A DNA stretch of 64,000 bases, taken from Artemia franciscana. Its lineage: Eukaryota > Arthropoda > Branchiopoda > Anostraca > Artemiidae. The translations under genes were made by a program, and so were the position numbers. Every line of letters begins with the position of its first letter. Positions within the stretch are counted from its first letter, which is position 1. This document shows, one piece after another, positions 42,360 through 54,459 of the stretch. The notes beneath the pieces were generated by a model. That model was given only the letters and a program-made list of their open reading frames with translations. It was not told the DNA's origin and made no database searches. Where the stretch lies: NCBI RefSeq assembly GCF_032884065.1, contig NC_088880.1:29229298-29293297 (forward strand), in the 5' to 3' direction.

Positions 42360-45340
42360 AGGAAAATAAGAGGCTTAATGCCGGTCAGGATTTAAAATAA
42401 GAGCTCTGAGTCACGATGTCCTTCTAAATATCAAAATTCATTAAGATCTGATCACCCACTCTTATGTTATAAATACCTAATTTTTTCTAATTTGTCCTCT
42501 CCCTTTAGCCCCCCAGATGGTCGAATATGGGAAAACGACTTTATCAAGTCAATTTGTGCAGCTCCCTGACACGCCTACAAATTTTCATCGTCCTAGCACG
42601 TCCAAAAGCACCAAACTCGCCAAATCACTGAACCCCTCCCCAACTCCCCCAAAGACAGCGAATCCAGTACGGTTCCGTCAATCACGTATCAAGGTCATTT
42701 GCTTATCTATCCACCAAGCTTCATCCCGATTCCTCTACTCAAAGTGTTTTCCAAGATTTCCCCCTCCAACTCCCCCAATGTCAAAAGGTCTGGTCGGGAT
42801 TTGAAATAAGAGCTCTGAAACATGAATTCCTTCTAAATATCAAATTTCATTAAGATCCAATCACCTATTCGTAAGATAAAAATACCCCAATTTTCACGTT
42901 TTCTAAGAATTCCGATTTCCCCCTCCAATCCCCCCAATGTCACAGGATCTGGTCGGAATTTAAAATTAGAGCTTTAAAGCACAAGATCCTTCTAAATATC
43001 AAATTTCATTAAGATCTGGTCACCCTTTCGTAAGTTAGAAATACCTCAATTTTCAAAATTACTCCCCCCCCCAAATCCCCCAAAGAGAGCAGATCCGGTC
43101 CGGTTATGTCAGTCACGTATCTTAGACAGGTTTTTATTCTTCCCATCCAGTTTCATCCTGATTTCACCGCTTTAAGTATTTTCAAAGATTTCCGGTACCC
43201 CCTACTGCCCCCCCCCACAATTACTCTGGATCTGGTTGAGATTTAAAATAAGAGATCTGAGTTACAAGGTCCTTCTAAATATGAAATTTCATTAAGATCC
43301 GATAACTCCTTCGTAAGTTGAAAATACGTCATTTTTTCTAATTTTTCAGAATTAAAACCCCCCCCCCACCCCAATGGAGCGGATCAGTTCCAATTATGTA
43401 AATCAGGTATCTAAGACTTCTGCTTATTTTTCCCACCAAGTTTTATCCCGATCCCTCCAATCTAAGCGTTTTCCATCATTTTAGGTTCCCCCACCCCAAA
43501 CTCCCCCCAATGTCACCACATCCGGTCACGACTTAAAATAAGAGCTTTGAGACACGATATCCTTCTAAATATCAAATGTCATTGAGATCCGATTACCCAT
43601 TCGTAGGTTAAAAATACCTCATTTTTTCAAATTTTTCAGAATTAAACCCCCCCCCCCCCGACTACCCCGAAGAGAGCGGATCCGTTCCGGTTATGTCAAT
43701 AATGTATCTAGGACTTGTACTTATTTTCCCCACCAAGATTCATCCGAGTCCCTCCACTCTAAGTGTTTTCCAAGTTTTAGGTTCCCGCTCCCAACCCCCT
43801 CCCCCAATGTCACAAGATCCGGCCGGGATTTATAATAAGAGCTCTGAGACACGATATCCTTCTAAATATCAAGTTTCATTGAGATCTGATCACCCATTCG
43901 TAAGTTAAAAATACCTCATTTTTTCTAATTTTTCAGAATTAACCCCCCCCCCCCAACTACCCCAAAGAGAGCGGATCCGTTCCGGTTATGTCAATCATGT
44001 ATCTAGGACTTGTACTTATTTTCCCCACCAAGTTTCATCCCAATCCCTCCACTCTAAGTGTTTTCCAAGTTTTAGGTTTCCCCCTCCCAACCCAACCCCC
44101 CCCAGTGTCACAAGATCCGACAGGGATTTAAAATAAGAGCTCTGAGACACGATATCCTTCTAAATATCAAATTTCATTGAGATCCGATCACCCGTTCGTA
44201 AGTTAAAAATACCTTGTTTTTTCTAATTTTTCAGAATTAACCCCCCTCCCCCAAATACCCCAAAGAGAGCGGATCCGTTCCGGTTATGTTATCATGTATC
44301 TAGGACTTGTGCTTGTTTTTCCCACCAAGTTTCATCCCGATCCCTCCACTCTAAGTGTTTTCCAAGTTTTAAGTTCCCCCTCCCAACTCCCCTCCCAATG
44401 TCACCAGATCTGGTCGGGATTTAAAATGAGAGCTCTGAGATACGATATCCTTCTAAGTATCAAATTTCATTGAGATCCGATCACCCGTTCGTAATTTAAA
44501 AATACCTCATTTTTTAGTTTTTCAGAATTACCCCCCCCCCCCCCCCCAACTACCCAAAAGAGAGCAGGTCCGGTCCGGTTATGTCAGTCATGTATCTTAG
44601 ACAGGTTTCTATTCTTCCCATCCAGTTTCATCCTTATCTCACCGCTTTAAGTGTTTTCTAAAATTTCCGGTTTCTCCAACTGCCCTCCCCCCCAATTACG
44701 CCGGATCCGGTTGAGATTTAAAATAAGAGATCTGAGTTACGAGGTCCTTCTAAATATCAAATTTCTTTGAGATCTGATCACCCGTTTGTAAGTTAAAAAC
44801 ACCTCATTTTTTTAATTTTTCAGAATTACCCCCCCTCCCCCAACTACACCAAAGAGAGCGGATCCGTTCTGGTTATGTCAATCATGTATCTAGGACTTGT
44901 GCTTATTTTTCCCACCAAGTTTTATCCCGATCCCTCCACTCTAAATATTTTCCAAGAATTTAGGTTTCCCCCTCCCAACTCCCCCCCCCAATATCACCAG
45001 ATCCGGTCGGGGCTTAAAATAACTGCTCTGGACACGATATCCTTCCAAACATCAAATTTCATTAAGATCTGAGCAACCGTTCGTAAGTTAAAAATACTTC
45101 AATTTTCCGATTTTTTCCGAATTAACGGAGACCCCCACTCCCTCCTTGATGGTCAAATCGGGAAAACGACTATTTCTAATTTAGTCTGGTCCGGTCCGTG
45201 ATACGCCTGTCAAATTTCATCGTCCTAGCTTACCCGGAAGTGCCCAAAGTAGCAAAACCGGGACCGACAGACAGACAGACCGACCGACAGAATTTGCGAT
45301 TGCTATATGTCACTTGTTTAATACCAAGGGCCATAAAAAC
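42360..45340 (-). mobile_element. Large hairpin-ended repeat element, copy B (inverted)
   Basis: The same element as copies A and C on the opposite strand. Its distal end is AAAGGAAAATAAGAGGCTTAATGCCGGTCAGG (42358 onward, shared with copy C) and its hairpin end lies at 45311-45330 (CTTG...CAAG, worn). Unit markers (CTTCTAAATATCAAATTTCA) at about 42420, 42830, 42992, 43271, 43562, 43858, 44157, 44452, 44746, 45042 give spacings 410, 162, 279, 291, 296, 299, 295, 294, 296 bp. This is the longest array of the three. Open frames inside it are repeat artefacts. Confidence 0.9.
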
Positions 45341-45530
45341 CAAAACACTATTTAAACTACGACAGATAACTCCATATCTATTTAATCAATAACTGAGCAT
45401 CTAAGAGGAGTGCAATTTCACTTGTTCGACGGACATCTCAAAGTGACAGGAATAAAAAGTGAAACGTTCATGCTATATGAATTTGGCGTGACACTTTATG
45501 TGTTAATATATTAATGAATATTAAACTCAA
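45341..45530 (+). repeat. Dispersed repeat beside copy B (partner 60592-60780)
   Basis: CACTATTTAAACT(A/C)C, AACAGATAAC-type, AAGTGACAGGAATAAAAAGT and GTTAATATATTAATGAATAT are shared in the same order with 60592-60780. The start of the block lies directly after the hairpin end of copy B. Confidence 0.8.
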
Positions 45531-45639
45531 TGAAATTATTTTGTAACATGGGCCAAAATCCGTTTTCTTCATCAATTGCAGAGGAGAAACCCTCCACTGA
45601 CAACACTGTTATTTGAAGGCGTCTCTGTCTGGGAGCGGT

Positions 45640-45880
45640 ATGTCTAGTGCAGTCATGCTACTCTGTCTGGTGCTGTTTTGAGAAGTTGGATAATACGCTG
45701 TCGGTCAAAGTTGTCACTCTACCTCTTATGGGTTCTTCCCCGGAATCGACGTCCTTTATCTGTCCCTTTAAACGAAATTTTGAGTGGGCGGACGAGATTC
45801 ACTTTCTTAACGTCCCCTAACTGGCACATTTGCTGTCTTCTAACTTTGCACATGATTGTATCTTATGACTTAGTCTTCTT
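45640..45880 (-). pseudogene. Possible LINE ORF1 scrap
   Basis: The minus strand gives one run CQLGDVKKVNLVRPLKISFK followed by a basic stretch. RPLKI.F resembles the RPL.V.F core of LINE ORF1 RNA-binding domains. It is short, with stops on both sides; the assignment is tentative. Confidence 0.2.
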
Positions 45881-46239
45881 CTGAGTTATTTCTTTATGAT
45901 ATTGTCAATGTATCTTCGCTATCCAGCGAAGGCAATCAATTTTAAGTTCAAGAAGAGTTCCTCCATTTTCAGCTTTATTTGGAATACAAAAAGACACCAT
46001 AAGAAGAAGAACCAACCAAACACAAAAAAAAACACACTAGACGCTATCTCTGCACATACCTGTACATAACTGTAGGGTGCCCAAATCTGTAATCGTATCG
46101 ACATAAGTAATATATCAACCCTATACATAACATTGAATATTTTTAGTTTGAGCAACTATATTGCTCTAGCCACAACGCAGTAACACCTATCGATAAAACA
46201 GTACTTGGTCATAAAATAGCCCATAAGTCAACATTGTAT

Positions 46240-46570
46240 TCATATGATGGCAAGACACCCCCCTCACGCGCATTTTTTTCTCAAAATCATCCAATCAAAA
46301 TTTGAGATTACCGTTTTGTTCAGGACAGTTGAAAAAATGAATTACTATGACTTTGGAGATATATAATGACCCCCCTCACATACCCCGAGGAAAGGTCTTT
46401 TAGATAAAAAAAAAATGTGACCATTGTTTACGTATAGTATTCGTTATTGAGAAGTATGCATACATTTTTCTGGGGGGGGGTCTGATGGTAGGATTTTCCA
46501 TGTGGATAGTTTTTCGTGGGGAGGGAAGTTTCCAGCGGGTGAATTTCTCAGAGGAAATTTTACACCGGGG
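46240..46570 (+). repeat. Dispersed repeat (partner 61960-62300)
   Basis: Blocks such as GCATTTTTTTCTCAAA, GATCAAAATTTGAGATAACC-type, ATTTTGTTC and the G-run TTTCTGGGGGGGG...GGATTTTCCATG occur in the same order as near 61990-62270. Confidence 0.7.
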
Positions 46571-46589
46571 AAATGATGAATATCACTTT

Positions 46590-46745
46590 CGAAAAAGGGA
46601 AATTACCTAGTGATTTTAACAAAACACTAATTAAACCCCTGTATAAAAAAAGGTGATTTGAGTGAGTGTGGCAATTATAGAGAAATTAGCCTGGTTTCTG
46701 TAGGTAGCAATGTACTTAGTATGATGGTACTTTTTAGACTTGAAT
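46590..46745 (+). pseudogene. RTE-like reverse-transcriptase fragment with a frameshift
   Basis: The frame reads EKGKLPSDFNKTLIKPLYKK, then after a one-base shift in the A-run near 46644-46651, GDLSECGNYREISLVSVGSN and a short continuation. This is the first reverse-transcriptase block of RTE-type LINEs (...P(I/L)YKKGD...C.NYRGISL(L/V)S). It ends at a TGA after RLE. It is a small dead fragment and would be missed by a simple ORF search because of the shift. Confidence 0.8.
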
Positions 46746-46759
46746 GATGCTGAAGAAAG

Positions 46760-49690
46760 GGTACAAGAGTCCTTTCTCGATATTCTTTGATATTGTTCTT
46801 TGATATCGATATTCTTGATATTATTATTTGATATCGATATTCTTCGAAGATCATTTATTTGATACGATCACTCCTGGGATAAAATAAACACGATTCTGTG
46901 ATCTTTTTTCTGGCAAAAATATAAAATTCCACATTTTTATATATAGGATTTTGAAAACTCTACTATAGGGCTTTCCGATATGCTAAATTTAATCTTTTGA
47001 TTTTCATTAAGCTTTTTTGACCCTTTAGTGGTATTTCCGACCTTTTTCAAAACTTCCTCAATTTCTCAACTTTTGGTGGGTAACATTAACTTAAAATTTT
47101 TTGTCTATTTAGAGTTAGCATAAAAATTTGACCTTTTGGTGTTTCTCTTGTTACCAAAATTATGTTGTTTAGAATTTTGGTTACTACTGAGCTGAGTCCC
47201 TTCCTTACAGTTCTTTACCCCGAACTGTTTGATATTTATGATATTCAGAGATGCCCTTCGAAATGTATTAGCATATAAAACTTCGCCCAATTGTATAATA
47301 AGGAAATGAAAATAGTGAGATAATGGCTAAAATATTATGATGTAATTTATCTTCTTATAACAGGAAAAAGAAAAATGGGATAAAAAAATAGCAATACCAG
47401 TAAGTGGTAAATCATACTAGTGCTGAAGGGCCGTTATGCTAATTTGCTGTTATGAAATATATGAAACATAAATAATTCTATTGAATATTAAAGACACGGT
47501 TACATCAGCTAACTGTAAAAAAATAATTTAAAGTTTACTTAATTAAAAAGACAACCGCTCTTTTTGGATGGTTCCCAATCCATTGTACTGACGCACTCGT
47601 CTGCGCATGTCCAAAATTTGTTCTTTTACTCGAAGAAAAGCCTTTGTGCCCGAAGTTTTCCGAAAGAACTCCTAGAGATAAGAGATTCGATGTTTTCAAG
47701 AAGTAATTGCATTCAAAGAAAGATATACTGGAATCGAATCGTGAAGTCGAGGCCGCGCGGATATAAGTGGTCGGATCGGATTGGTTGGAGTCGTTTATGA
47801 CCTCAGTTTTGACCCTTTGCAGAATAAACTTAAGTCTAGAGTGAATTTGATGTTCTAAGGTGAGATTTTTTTTTGTATTAGTGGGACATTCCCACTCTCC
47901 CGAAGGAAAACCTTTATCCTGAAAATTCTATATATCATTTTTTAAAGTGCACCAGTAAGTTTTGACAAAACTTTTGGCTTTTTTAACTTTTGACAGAAAA
48001 GTCTTTTTTTCAAGTCAGGGTTCCTTTAATTCTCTATTAAGAGCAACACTTAGAGGGCGAGAGGGTTAGTTGTTGCCTGTATATTTTGAAAAATAGATTT
48101 TCATTTAATCTTATTTTAATATACCCCCTCCAAATTTTAAGAGGTGCCTTTTTGCATCTTAAATAAAAAATTTGAACCCCCCAACTCCTTTCTAAATTTG
48201 ATAAATTGGAACACTTTTTTTTGCTTTTGCAGCATAAACAGCCATGCATTAAAAAAACAGATTTTTTTTAATCGACATTTTTTTTGCATTTGTGGGGTAT
48301 TCCCACTCTACTGAAGGAAAACCTTTCTCCTGAACATGCTAACAAAAATTCTATGTATCATTTCTTAAGGTGCACCAGGAAGTTTATCCCCCCCCCACCC
48401 TCTATTGGTCAAAGATTCTCCGAATTTTTAGTGAGCAAAATTTTTTTTTATACGCTTTAAGGAATAAAGTTAGTATTTTAGGATTTTTAGTAGTTTTTAT
48501 AATTTGTCTTATTTTCTTCTGGAGAGTCTTTCCAATTGAATAGATTTTCTTCAAATTTTTACGGACTATTTTTTTTTCAAACTGCTTTAACGGTAAACAC
48601 ACAATGTAGCAGAAAATTAACCGCATTGAAATTTCATTGCCTACGTATATACAGCCCGGGGTATATATTTGTTCATTTAGGGATGGGGGTTGAAGTTTAT
48701 TGATACAGCTTAAGGAATTATATTAGTATGTATTTTAGAATGTTTTTTAGTAGTTTTCAAAATTCTATAGGGCTTTCTTCTGGATAGTGGGAATACATTA
48801 CAGATATCATTTTTTTTCTATTTGAAAAACTTCGTGAAATAATGTTTTGTTTTATTGCTCTGACACCGTTTTTCTTTTCTTTTCAATAGAAAAGATCGGT
48901 AAATTTGGAAGTTTTTTCCATTACCTAGCTAGGTAGAAGGTAAAGACGCCACTGTATGAGTTTTAATGCTCTATGAATTTACTAATCACTTCCTATGCAA
49001 ATTCTATTTGCCCCTCCCCCTACTGAAACTACTGGATCCATAGCCATATACAGAATTTCTATTTGGGGGTTAGTTTTCTCGGAAGGGGGGATTTTACAAA
49101 AAAGCTTTGAAACACATATTGATTTTTTATACATTTTCGTTAAATTTTTTTTTGATTCAGACAAACATTTCGAGAGGGGAGGGGGTCAGACCCCCAAACC
49201 CTCTCCTTGGATACGGCCTTGTTGGGGTGTAAGGTTTTCAGTTTTATGAGAGCACCAGGACTCATTACATTGGATTTTTAACAAAATGTTAATAACTACA
49301 GATACTTTAGAACCATCCTTCAGCTTTAGAAGGGCTGTATGCCGAGTAGTAGTTTCCCACCCCTCAAAGGTGGCCCTAGTCTCGACCCATCCATGAATTT
49401 TACATATTATACCTTGTATATCATTCCCATCACATTTTTATTAGTCAGATCAAAGAGGGGGAAAGTATAAAAGACGACTGCCCCTTCCCCTAGCATCTCC
49501 ACATAGGTTAATGTTTAATCTTTTTCTTCCTCTATTCAATGCAAGGTATGGAGAATATCCACCAAGTTTGGAAGTTACCCCTCACCCTTTATAATATTAT
49601 CCTCGCTTGGTATGGTCGTTGATGTCTGATTATTATGTCGCTTGGTGCTTGCTTACTATATTGTTTGATACTTATTATTTTATGTTCTTA
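46760..49690. other. Repeat-rich intergenic DNA
   Basis: Near 46840-46960 the sequence matches in inverted form the ATCACGGATG/GTGGAATTTTG module at 61800-61870. At 47880-48260 and 48290-48640 two related blocks share CATTCCCACTCT(C/A)C(C/T)GAAGGAAAACCTTT and GTGCACCAG(T/G)AAGTTT, 420 bp apart. CTTGGATACGGCCTTG at 49207 is a transposon-end-like motif similar to 812. No gene is supported; the frame at 47564-47800 has no domain. Confidence 0.4.
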
Positions 49691-49707
49691 TATTGTAGAT
49701 GCCTACA

Positions 49708-49735
49708 TGGTGTCAGAAGTGGGATTTGAACCCAC
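49708..49735 (+). mobile_element. tRNA-Leu primer-binding site of an LTR-retrotransposon remnant
   Basis: TGGTGTCAGAAGTGGGATTT and the following eight bases (GAACCCAC) are complementary to the 3' end of a tRNA-Leu including the untemplated CCA (TGG here) and the whole T-arm. The base before it ends ...TGTAGATGCCTACA, as an LTR 3' end in CA should. The match of 28 bases is longer than the usual 18. The 5' half of a tRNA is absent, so this is not a tRNA gene. No gag-pol is visible downstream, so only an LTR edge and the binding site remain. Confidence 0.65.
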
Positions 49736-49744
49736 ACTCTCTTA

Positions 49745-51925
49745 AAAAAATTTATAGCAAATATTCATTCGATGGATTTCGATGTTACTAATGTTTAGTC
49801 AAGCATTTTTGCATTATTCTTTTTCTACTAAAAAATTGTCTTTATTATTATTAGTACATAGGAACGAACTTAAAACAAATTTCCTGTTTTTGCTAATTGA
49901 GTCATCTTTTTTAATTTTTTTGTGAGTAGACGAAGAGCTGCATATTCTAAACAGTTTAAAAACTTATGGGGACACGGCACCCTTGGCCCTCTAATAACGC
50001 TCCTTCTACATACTGATGAAATGACTTGATGTATATCGAGCTTTACATGCCAGGTGCTGAATTCGTAGAATAGCCCAGGAATTGCGAATTTTTTCAAACG
50101 CTGTCAAATTTAAGTCAAATTCAATCCCCAGGTTATATTTCAAGAAAAAAAAAACAGTGAAACAAAAAAATTGACATAAAAGTAGTTTTATCCAGTAGTT
50201 GAATACTGTGTTGACACAGTGGAATGATCTCCTAGCTTCGATCCTAGCTGCCGCAGGACCAGATATTGTATGGAAATTATTACCATATTATCATCTCCAA
50301 ATAATCAAGCAAGAATAAGAAATTCAAATTGATTAAGCCACATTTTTCTAATTTTATTGAACGGAGACATTTGTGTTAAGAAACTGCCGATGAATCTGAC
50401 CTGAGGAAAAAGTGATTGCATGACCTAGATTGATTGCCTTGCTAAAAATTGTCTGAAATTGACCTTTCCAGTAGGAGAAGCGTTTTTGTGACTTTTTGGA
50501 CTTTTAAAAGGACTTCTTTAGTTTTGAAACCAAACTTTCATGCTTAAACTACATTCTTTTGGACAAAAATTAATTTGGACTAAAACAATCAGTTTGTGAT
50601 GTCATTTTAGTATGTCCACAGCTGTCCCCAGTATGTCCCCCAGTTGTGTCCCCGGTATGTCCGCAGCTCAGTTCTGCTACAAATTGTATCTTAGACAGAT
50701 TTTGCATAGCACATAAGCAGTGGCGTCGTTGATGGGGGGGGGGAAGTTGTTTTCCGAATAATTTAATAAGTAGCCTTAAAACCGTTGCTCGTTTTAACTG
50801 TCAAATTTGCTCTTTAATTTCAGCAGATATTTTTTTTTAATTAATCCATGCTCGTTTTTAACATAAGGAAAACGATAAAAATAGGGTCTATTACACTTCA
50901 TAATATGTTCCACATTAATATTTTTCACAATGTCCTTCCTTTGAAACCTTATAATCGAGTAAAAAGTAAGCTTAGTTAATTGCAAAATTGAAAAATGCTT
51001 TATGCTTGCGGTTTCGCCATATTTGCTCAGGTCAATTTCCCCCTGATATTTAAGGCTGTTTTACTCCCTAAAATCTATCAATTCAAAATTAGAATTTGTT
51101 GTTTTAAAACTTGAAAAATACATCTGCAGATATGACAGAAATGGAATCATTGAAGTATAAGAAGGTAGATATACAGTGAATATACAGTGAATATTCCTGA
51201 ACGAAAAAAAATCATTGAAAAAGAAAATAAGCCTTGGTGCTTTTTATAATGATATTCGTACTATAGCCAGATAGGTCAAATTGGTTGTAGTTTGGTCATG
51301 GCATTTGGTAGAGCAACTTCCACTCCAAGAATCATTTAATTGTTAAAATTACTATTTGCAGTTTTTAATTGAAACTCCGATTCTCTTATTTATCATTGAA
51401 ATGCCTCATAAGAACTTGTGATGTCTTATTGCTTACGTTTTGGATTCGCATACTAACCCACAAATGTAGGACTGCCTCTGTGTACAATATTATGCTGACT
51501 TCTCGCTATTTTCACTTTTCTAAATATTCCTTTTAACCAGCTCAAAAATAGAATTGACGTATATGTGCTAAGAACTATGACTGAAATTAGTCGCATTTCA
51601 CACAACGCCAGTACTACGCCAGTGCTATTTCTGCATCAGCATGCCGTACGTAATGTCTGCTGAAAATAGAATAAAGGGAATTTAAACAAAATATGTATAT
51701 TTTTCTCACAATTTAGGAATTTCATGTGCTCGCATAAGCGGTACCAACCTATTCTCTTTTTCTATCGCTATCAGTTTTATCATGCAGCACTAGGAGGCCG
51801 AGCTTTGCTTGTGAAAGGAATTATAGACATAAAAACTCTATTCAGTGAAAAGCCTCTCCGGAAATGTATACCCCCATATCCTGATTTACGAAAAAAAAAA
51901 AATTGCGTAGTTTTTATAGAATTCT
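49745..51925. other. Intergenic, nothing recognised
   Basis: AT-rich. Short repeats such as GTCCCCAGTATGTCCCCCAG near 50611-50665 and ATACAGTGAAT twice near 51172-51192. A G-run at 50735. Nothing coding. Confidence 0.4.
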
Positions 51926-51929
51926 TTTT

Positions 51930-53950
51930 TATGGCACTTGGTATCAACCAAGTGACATATAGCAATCGCAAATTCTTTCGGTCTGTCTGTCGGTCCCGGT
52001 TTTGCTACTTTAGGCACTTCCAGGTAAGCTAGGACGATGAAATTCGGCAAGCGTATTAGGGACCGGACTAGATAAAATTCGAAATAGTCATTTTCCCGAT
52101 TTGATCATCTGGGGGAGAGTGGGGGGCCGGTTAATTCGGAAAAAATAGAAAAATGAAGTATTTTTAACTTACGAACGGTTGATCAGATCTTAATGAAACT
52201 TGATGTTTGGAAGGATATCGTGTCTCAGAGCTGTTATTTTAAATCCCGACCGGATCTGGTGACATTTGGGGGGGGGACCTAAAATCTTGGAAAGCACTGA
52301 GAGTGGAGGGATCGGGATGAAACTTGGTGGGGAAAATAAGCACAAGTCCTAGATACATGATGTGACATAACCGGAACGGATCCGCTCTCTTTGGGGTAGT
52401 TGGGGGGGGGGGGGTTTAACTTACGAACGGATGATTGGATCTCAATGAAATTTGATATTTAGAAGGATATCGTGTCTCATAGCTCTTATTTTAAATACCG
52501 ACCGGGTCTGGTGACATTGGGGGGGGGGGGGACCTAAAATCATGGAAAACGCTTAGATTGGAGGGATTGGGATGAAACTTGGTGGGAAAAATAAGCAGAA
52601 GTCTTAGATACGTGATTGACATAATTGGAACGAATCCGCTCTATTGGGGGGGGGGTTAATTCTGACAAATTAGAAAAAATGACGTATTTTTAACTTACGA
52701 AGGAGTGATCGGATCTTCATGAAACTTCATATTTAGAAGGATCTCGTAACTAAGATCTCTTATTTTAAATCTCAACTGGATCCAGCGTCATTGGGGGGGG
52801 GGGGCCGGAAATCTTAGAAAATACTTAAAGGGGACAGATCAGGATGAAACTAGACTGGAAGAATAAAAACCTGTCTAAGATACGTGACTGACATAACTGG
52901 ATCGGATCTACTCTCTTTGGTGGAGTTGGGGGGGGGGGGGGTAATTCGGAAAAATTAGGTATTTGTAACTTACGAACGGGTGACCAGATCTTAATGAAAT
53001 TTGATATTTGGAAGGATCTTGTGCTTTAAAGCTCTAATTTTAAATTCCGACCAGATCATGTTACATTGGGGGGAGTTGGAGGGGGAAACCGGAATTCTTG
53101 GAAAACGTGAAAATTGGGGTTTTTTTTATCTTACGAATATGTGATCGGATCTTAATGAAACTTGATATATATATAGAAAAATCTTATGTCTCAGATGCTC
53201 CATTTTCAGCTCAAATTGGATAAGGGGACATAGGGGTTTGAAGGAGGGAAACACAAATATCGGAAAACGCTTAGAGTGGAGAGATCGGGATGAAACTTGA
53301 TGGGAAGAATAAGCACAAGTTCTAGATACATGATTGACATAATTGAAACGGATCCGTTCTCTTTGGAGGGGCTGGGGTGTGTGTGTGTTAATTTGGAAAA
53401 ATTAGAAAAATTGAGGTATTTTTAACTTAAGAACGGGTGACTGGATCTTAATGAAATTTTATATTTAGAAGGAATTCATGCCTCAGAGCTCTTATTTCAA
53501 ATCCAAGTAGATCTGTTGACATTGGGGGGATTTGGAGGGGGAAATCGGAAATCTTGGAAAACACTTAGAGTGGAGGGATTGGGATGAAGCTTGGTGGATA
53601 GAATAAGCAAATGTCCTTGATACGTGATTGACGTAACCGTACTGGATTCGCTCTCTTTGGGGGAGTTGGGGGAGGGGTTCAGTGATTTGGCGAGTTTGGT
53701 TTTTCTGGACGTGCTAGGACGATGAAAATTGGTAGGCGTTTCAGGGAGCTTCACAAATTGACTTGATAAATTCGTTTTCCCGGATTCGACCATCTAGGGG
53801 GCTAAAGGGAGAGGAAAAGTTAGAAAAAATGAGGTATTTATAACTTACGAGTGGGTGATCGGATCTTAATGAATTTTGAAATTTAGAAGAACATCGTGAC
53901 TCAGAGCTCTTATTTTAAATCCTGACCGGCATTAAGCTTCTGATTTTCCT
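51930..53950 (+). mobile_element. Large hairpin-ended repeat element, copy C
   Basis: The best preserved ends of the three. The left hairpin is CACTTGGT-ATCA-ACCAAGTG (51935-51954) followed by ATATAGCAATCGCAAATTC; the right end is CCTGACCGGCATTAAGCTTC at about 53920-53940, matching copy B. Unit markers near 52184, 52437, 52704, 52985, 53144, 53441, 53862 give spacings 253, 267, 281, 159, 297, 421 bp. Every unit contains a G-run (8-14 G). The terminal 421-bp unit holds an internal copy of the GCTAGGACGATGAAAATTGG start module. No protein is encoded; the frame at 53497-53793 is an artefact. Confidence 0.9.
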
Positions 53951-53984
53951 TTTAAATCAATCTATTGATTCTTAGAATTTTTTT

Positions 53985-54070
53985 AGAGCTCATACCATAT
54001 GAGCTCTTGGCTCTTAGCTCTTCTTGCATCGTCACAAGTGCCTTATGAGCTCTTAGCTCTTGTTTTTAAA
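53985..54070. repeat. GAGCTCTTAGCTCTT short repeats
   Basis: ATGAGCTCTT(G)GCTCTTAGCTCTT occurs twice within 85 bp, just right of copy C. Confidence 0.7.
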
Positions 54071-54334
54071 CATAGATACAAGGAGGATGGCACATTTTCA
54101 AACTCGATGAATCAATTTTCCCTTTCAATTGGTATCCCTGACAATTTTTAATTAATTTAAGGTTTCTAACACAATGATACCAAGAATTGTTTGGATTTTA
54201 TAATAGTTAATAATTCGTATTTGCTGAAGTATTAATAATCCAAGTTTAACAGTAAGTTTTTCGAATATTTTCACATTCTAAATGTTGAAATATGTCACTA
54301 TATAATGCTACACAATCTGTGTGTACATATCCTG

Positions 54335-54450
54335 TATGTATACTTTGACTTATACTTTGACTTATACTTATACTTTTGATGTATACTTTGACTTATACTT
54401 ATATATTTGACTTTATACTTATACTTTGACTTATCCTGTATCCTTACTTT
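54335..54450. repeat. TATACTTTGACTTATACTTA minisatellite
   Basis: About seven copies of a 12-18 bp unit TATACTTTGACT(TATACT). Confidence 0.85.
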
Positions 54451-54459
54451 GTCAGCATT

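Noticed and set aside
42517-45072. Several Pro/Ser-rich open frames (42517, 43693, 44875; also 53497 and 19674, 20091 on the other strand)
   Set aside because: All lie in the array units of the large repeat element, and the same peptide (YLGLVLI..TK) recurs because the DNA repeats. There is no conserved start or domain.
49708-49741. tRNA-Leu gene on the minus strand
   Set aside because: Only the 3' T-arm and acceptor strand are present, and the sequence includes CCA, which eukaryotic tRNA genes do not encode. No anticodon or D-arm follows. A primer-binding site explains it better.
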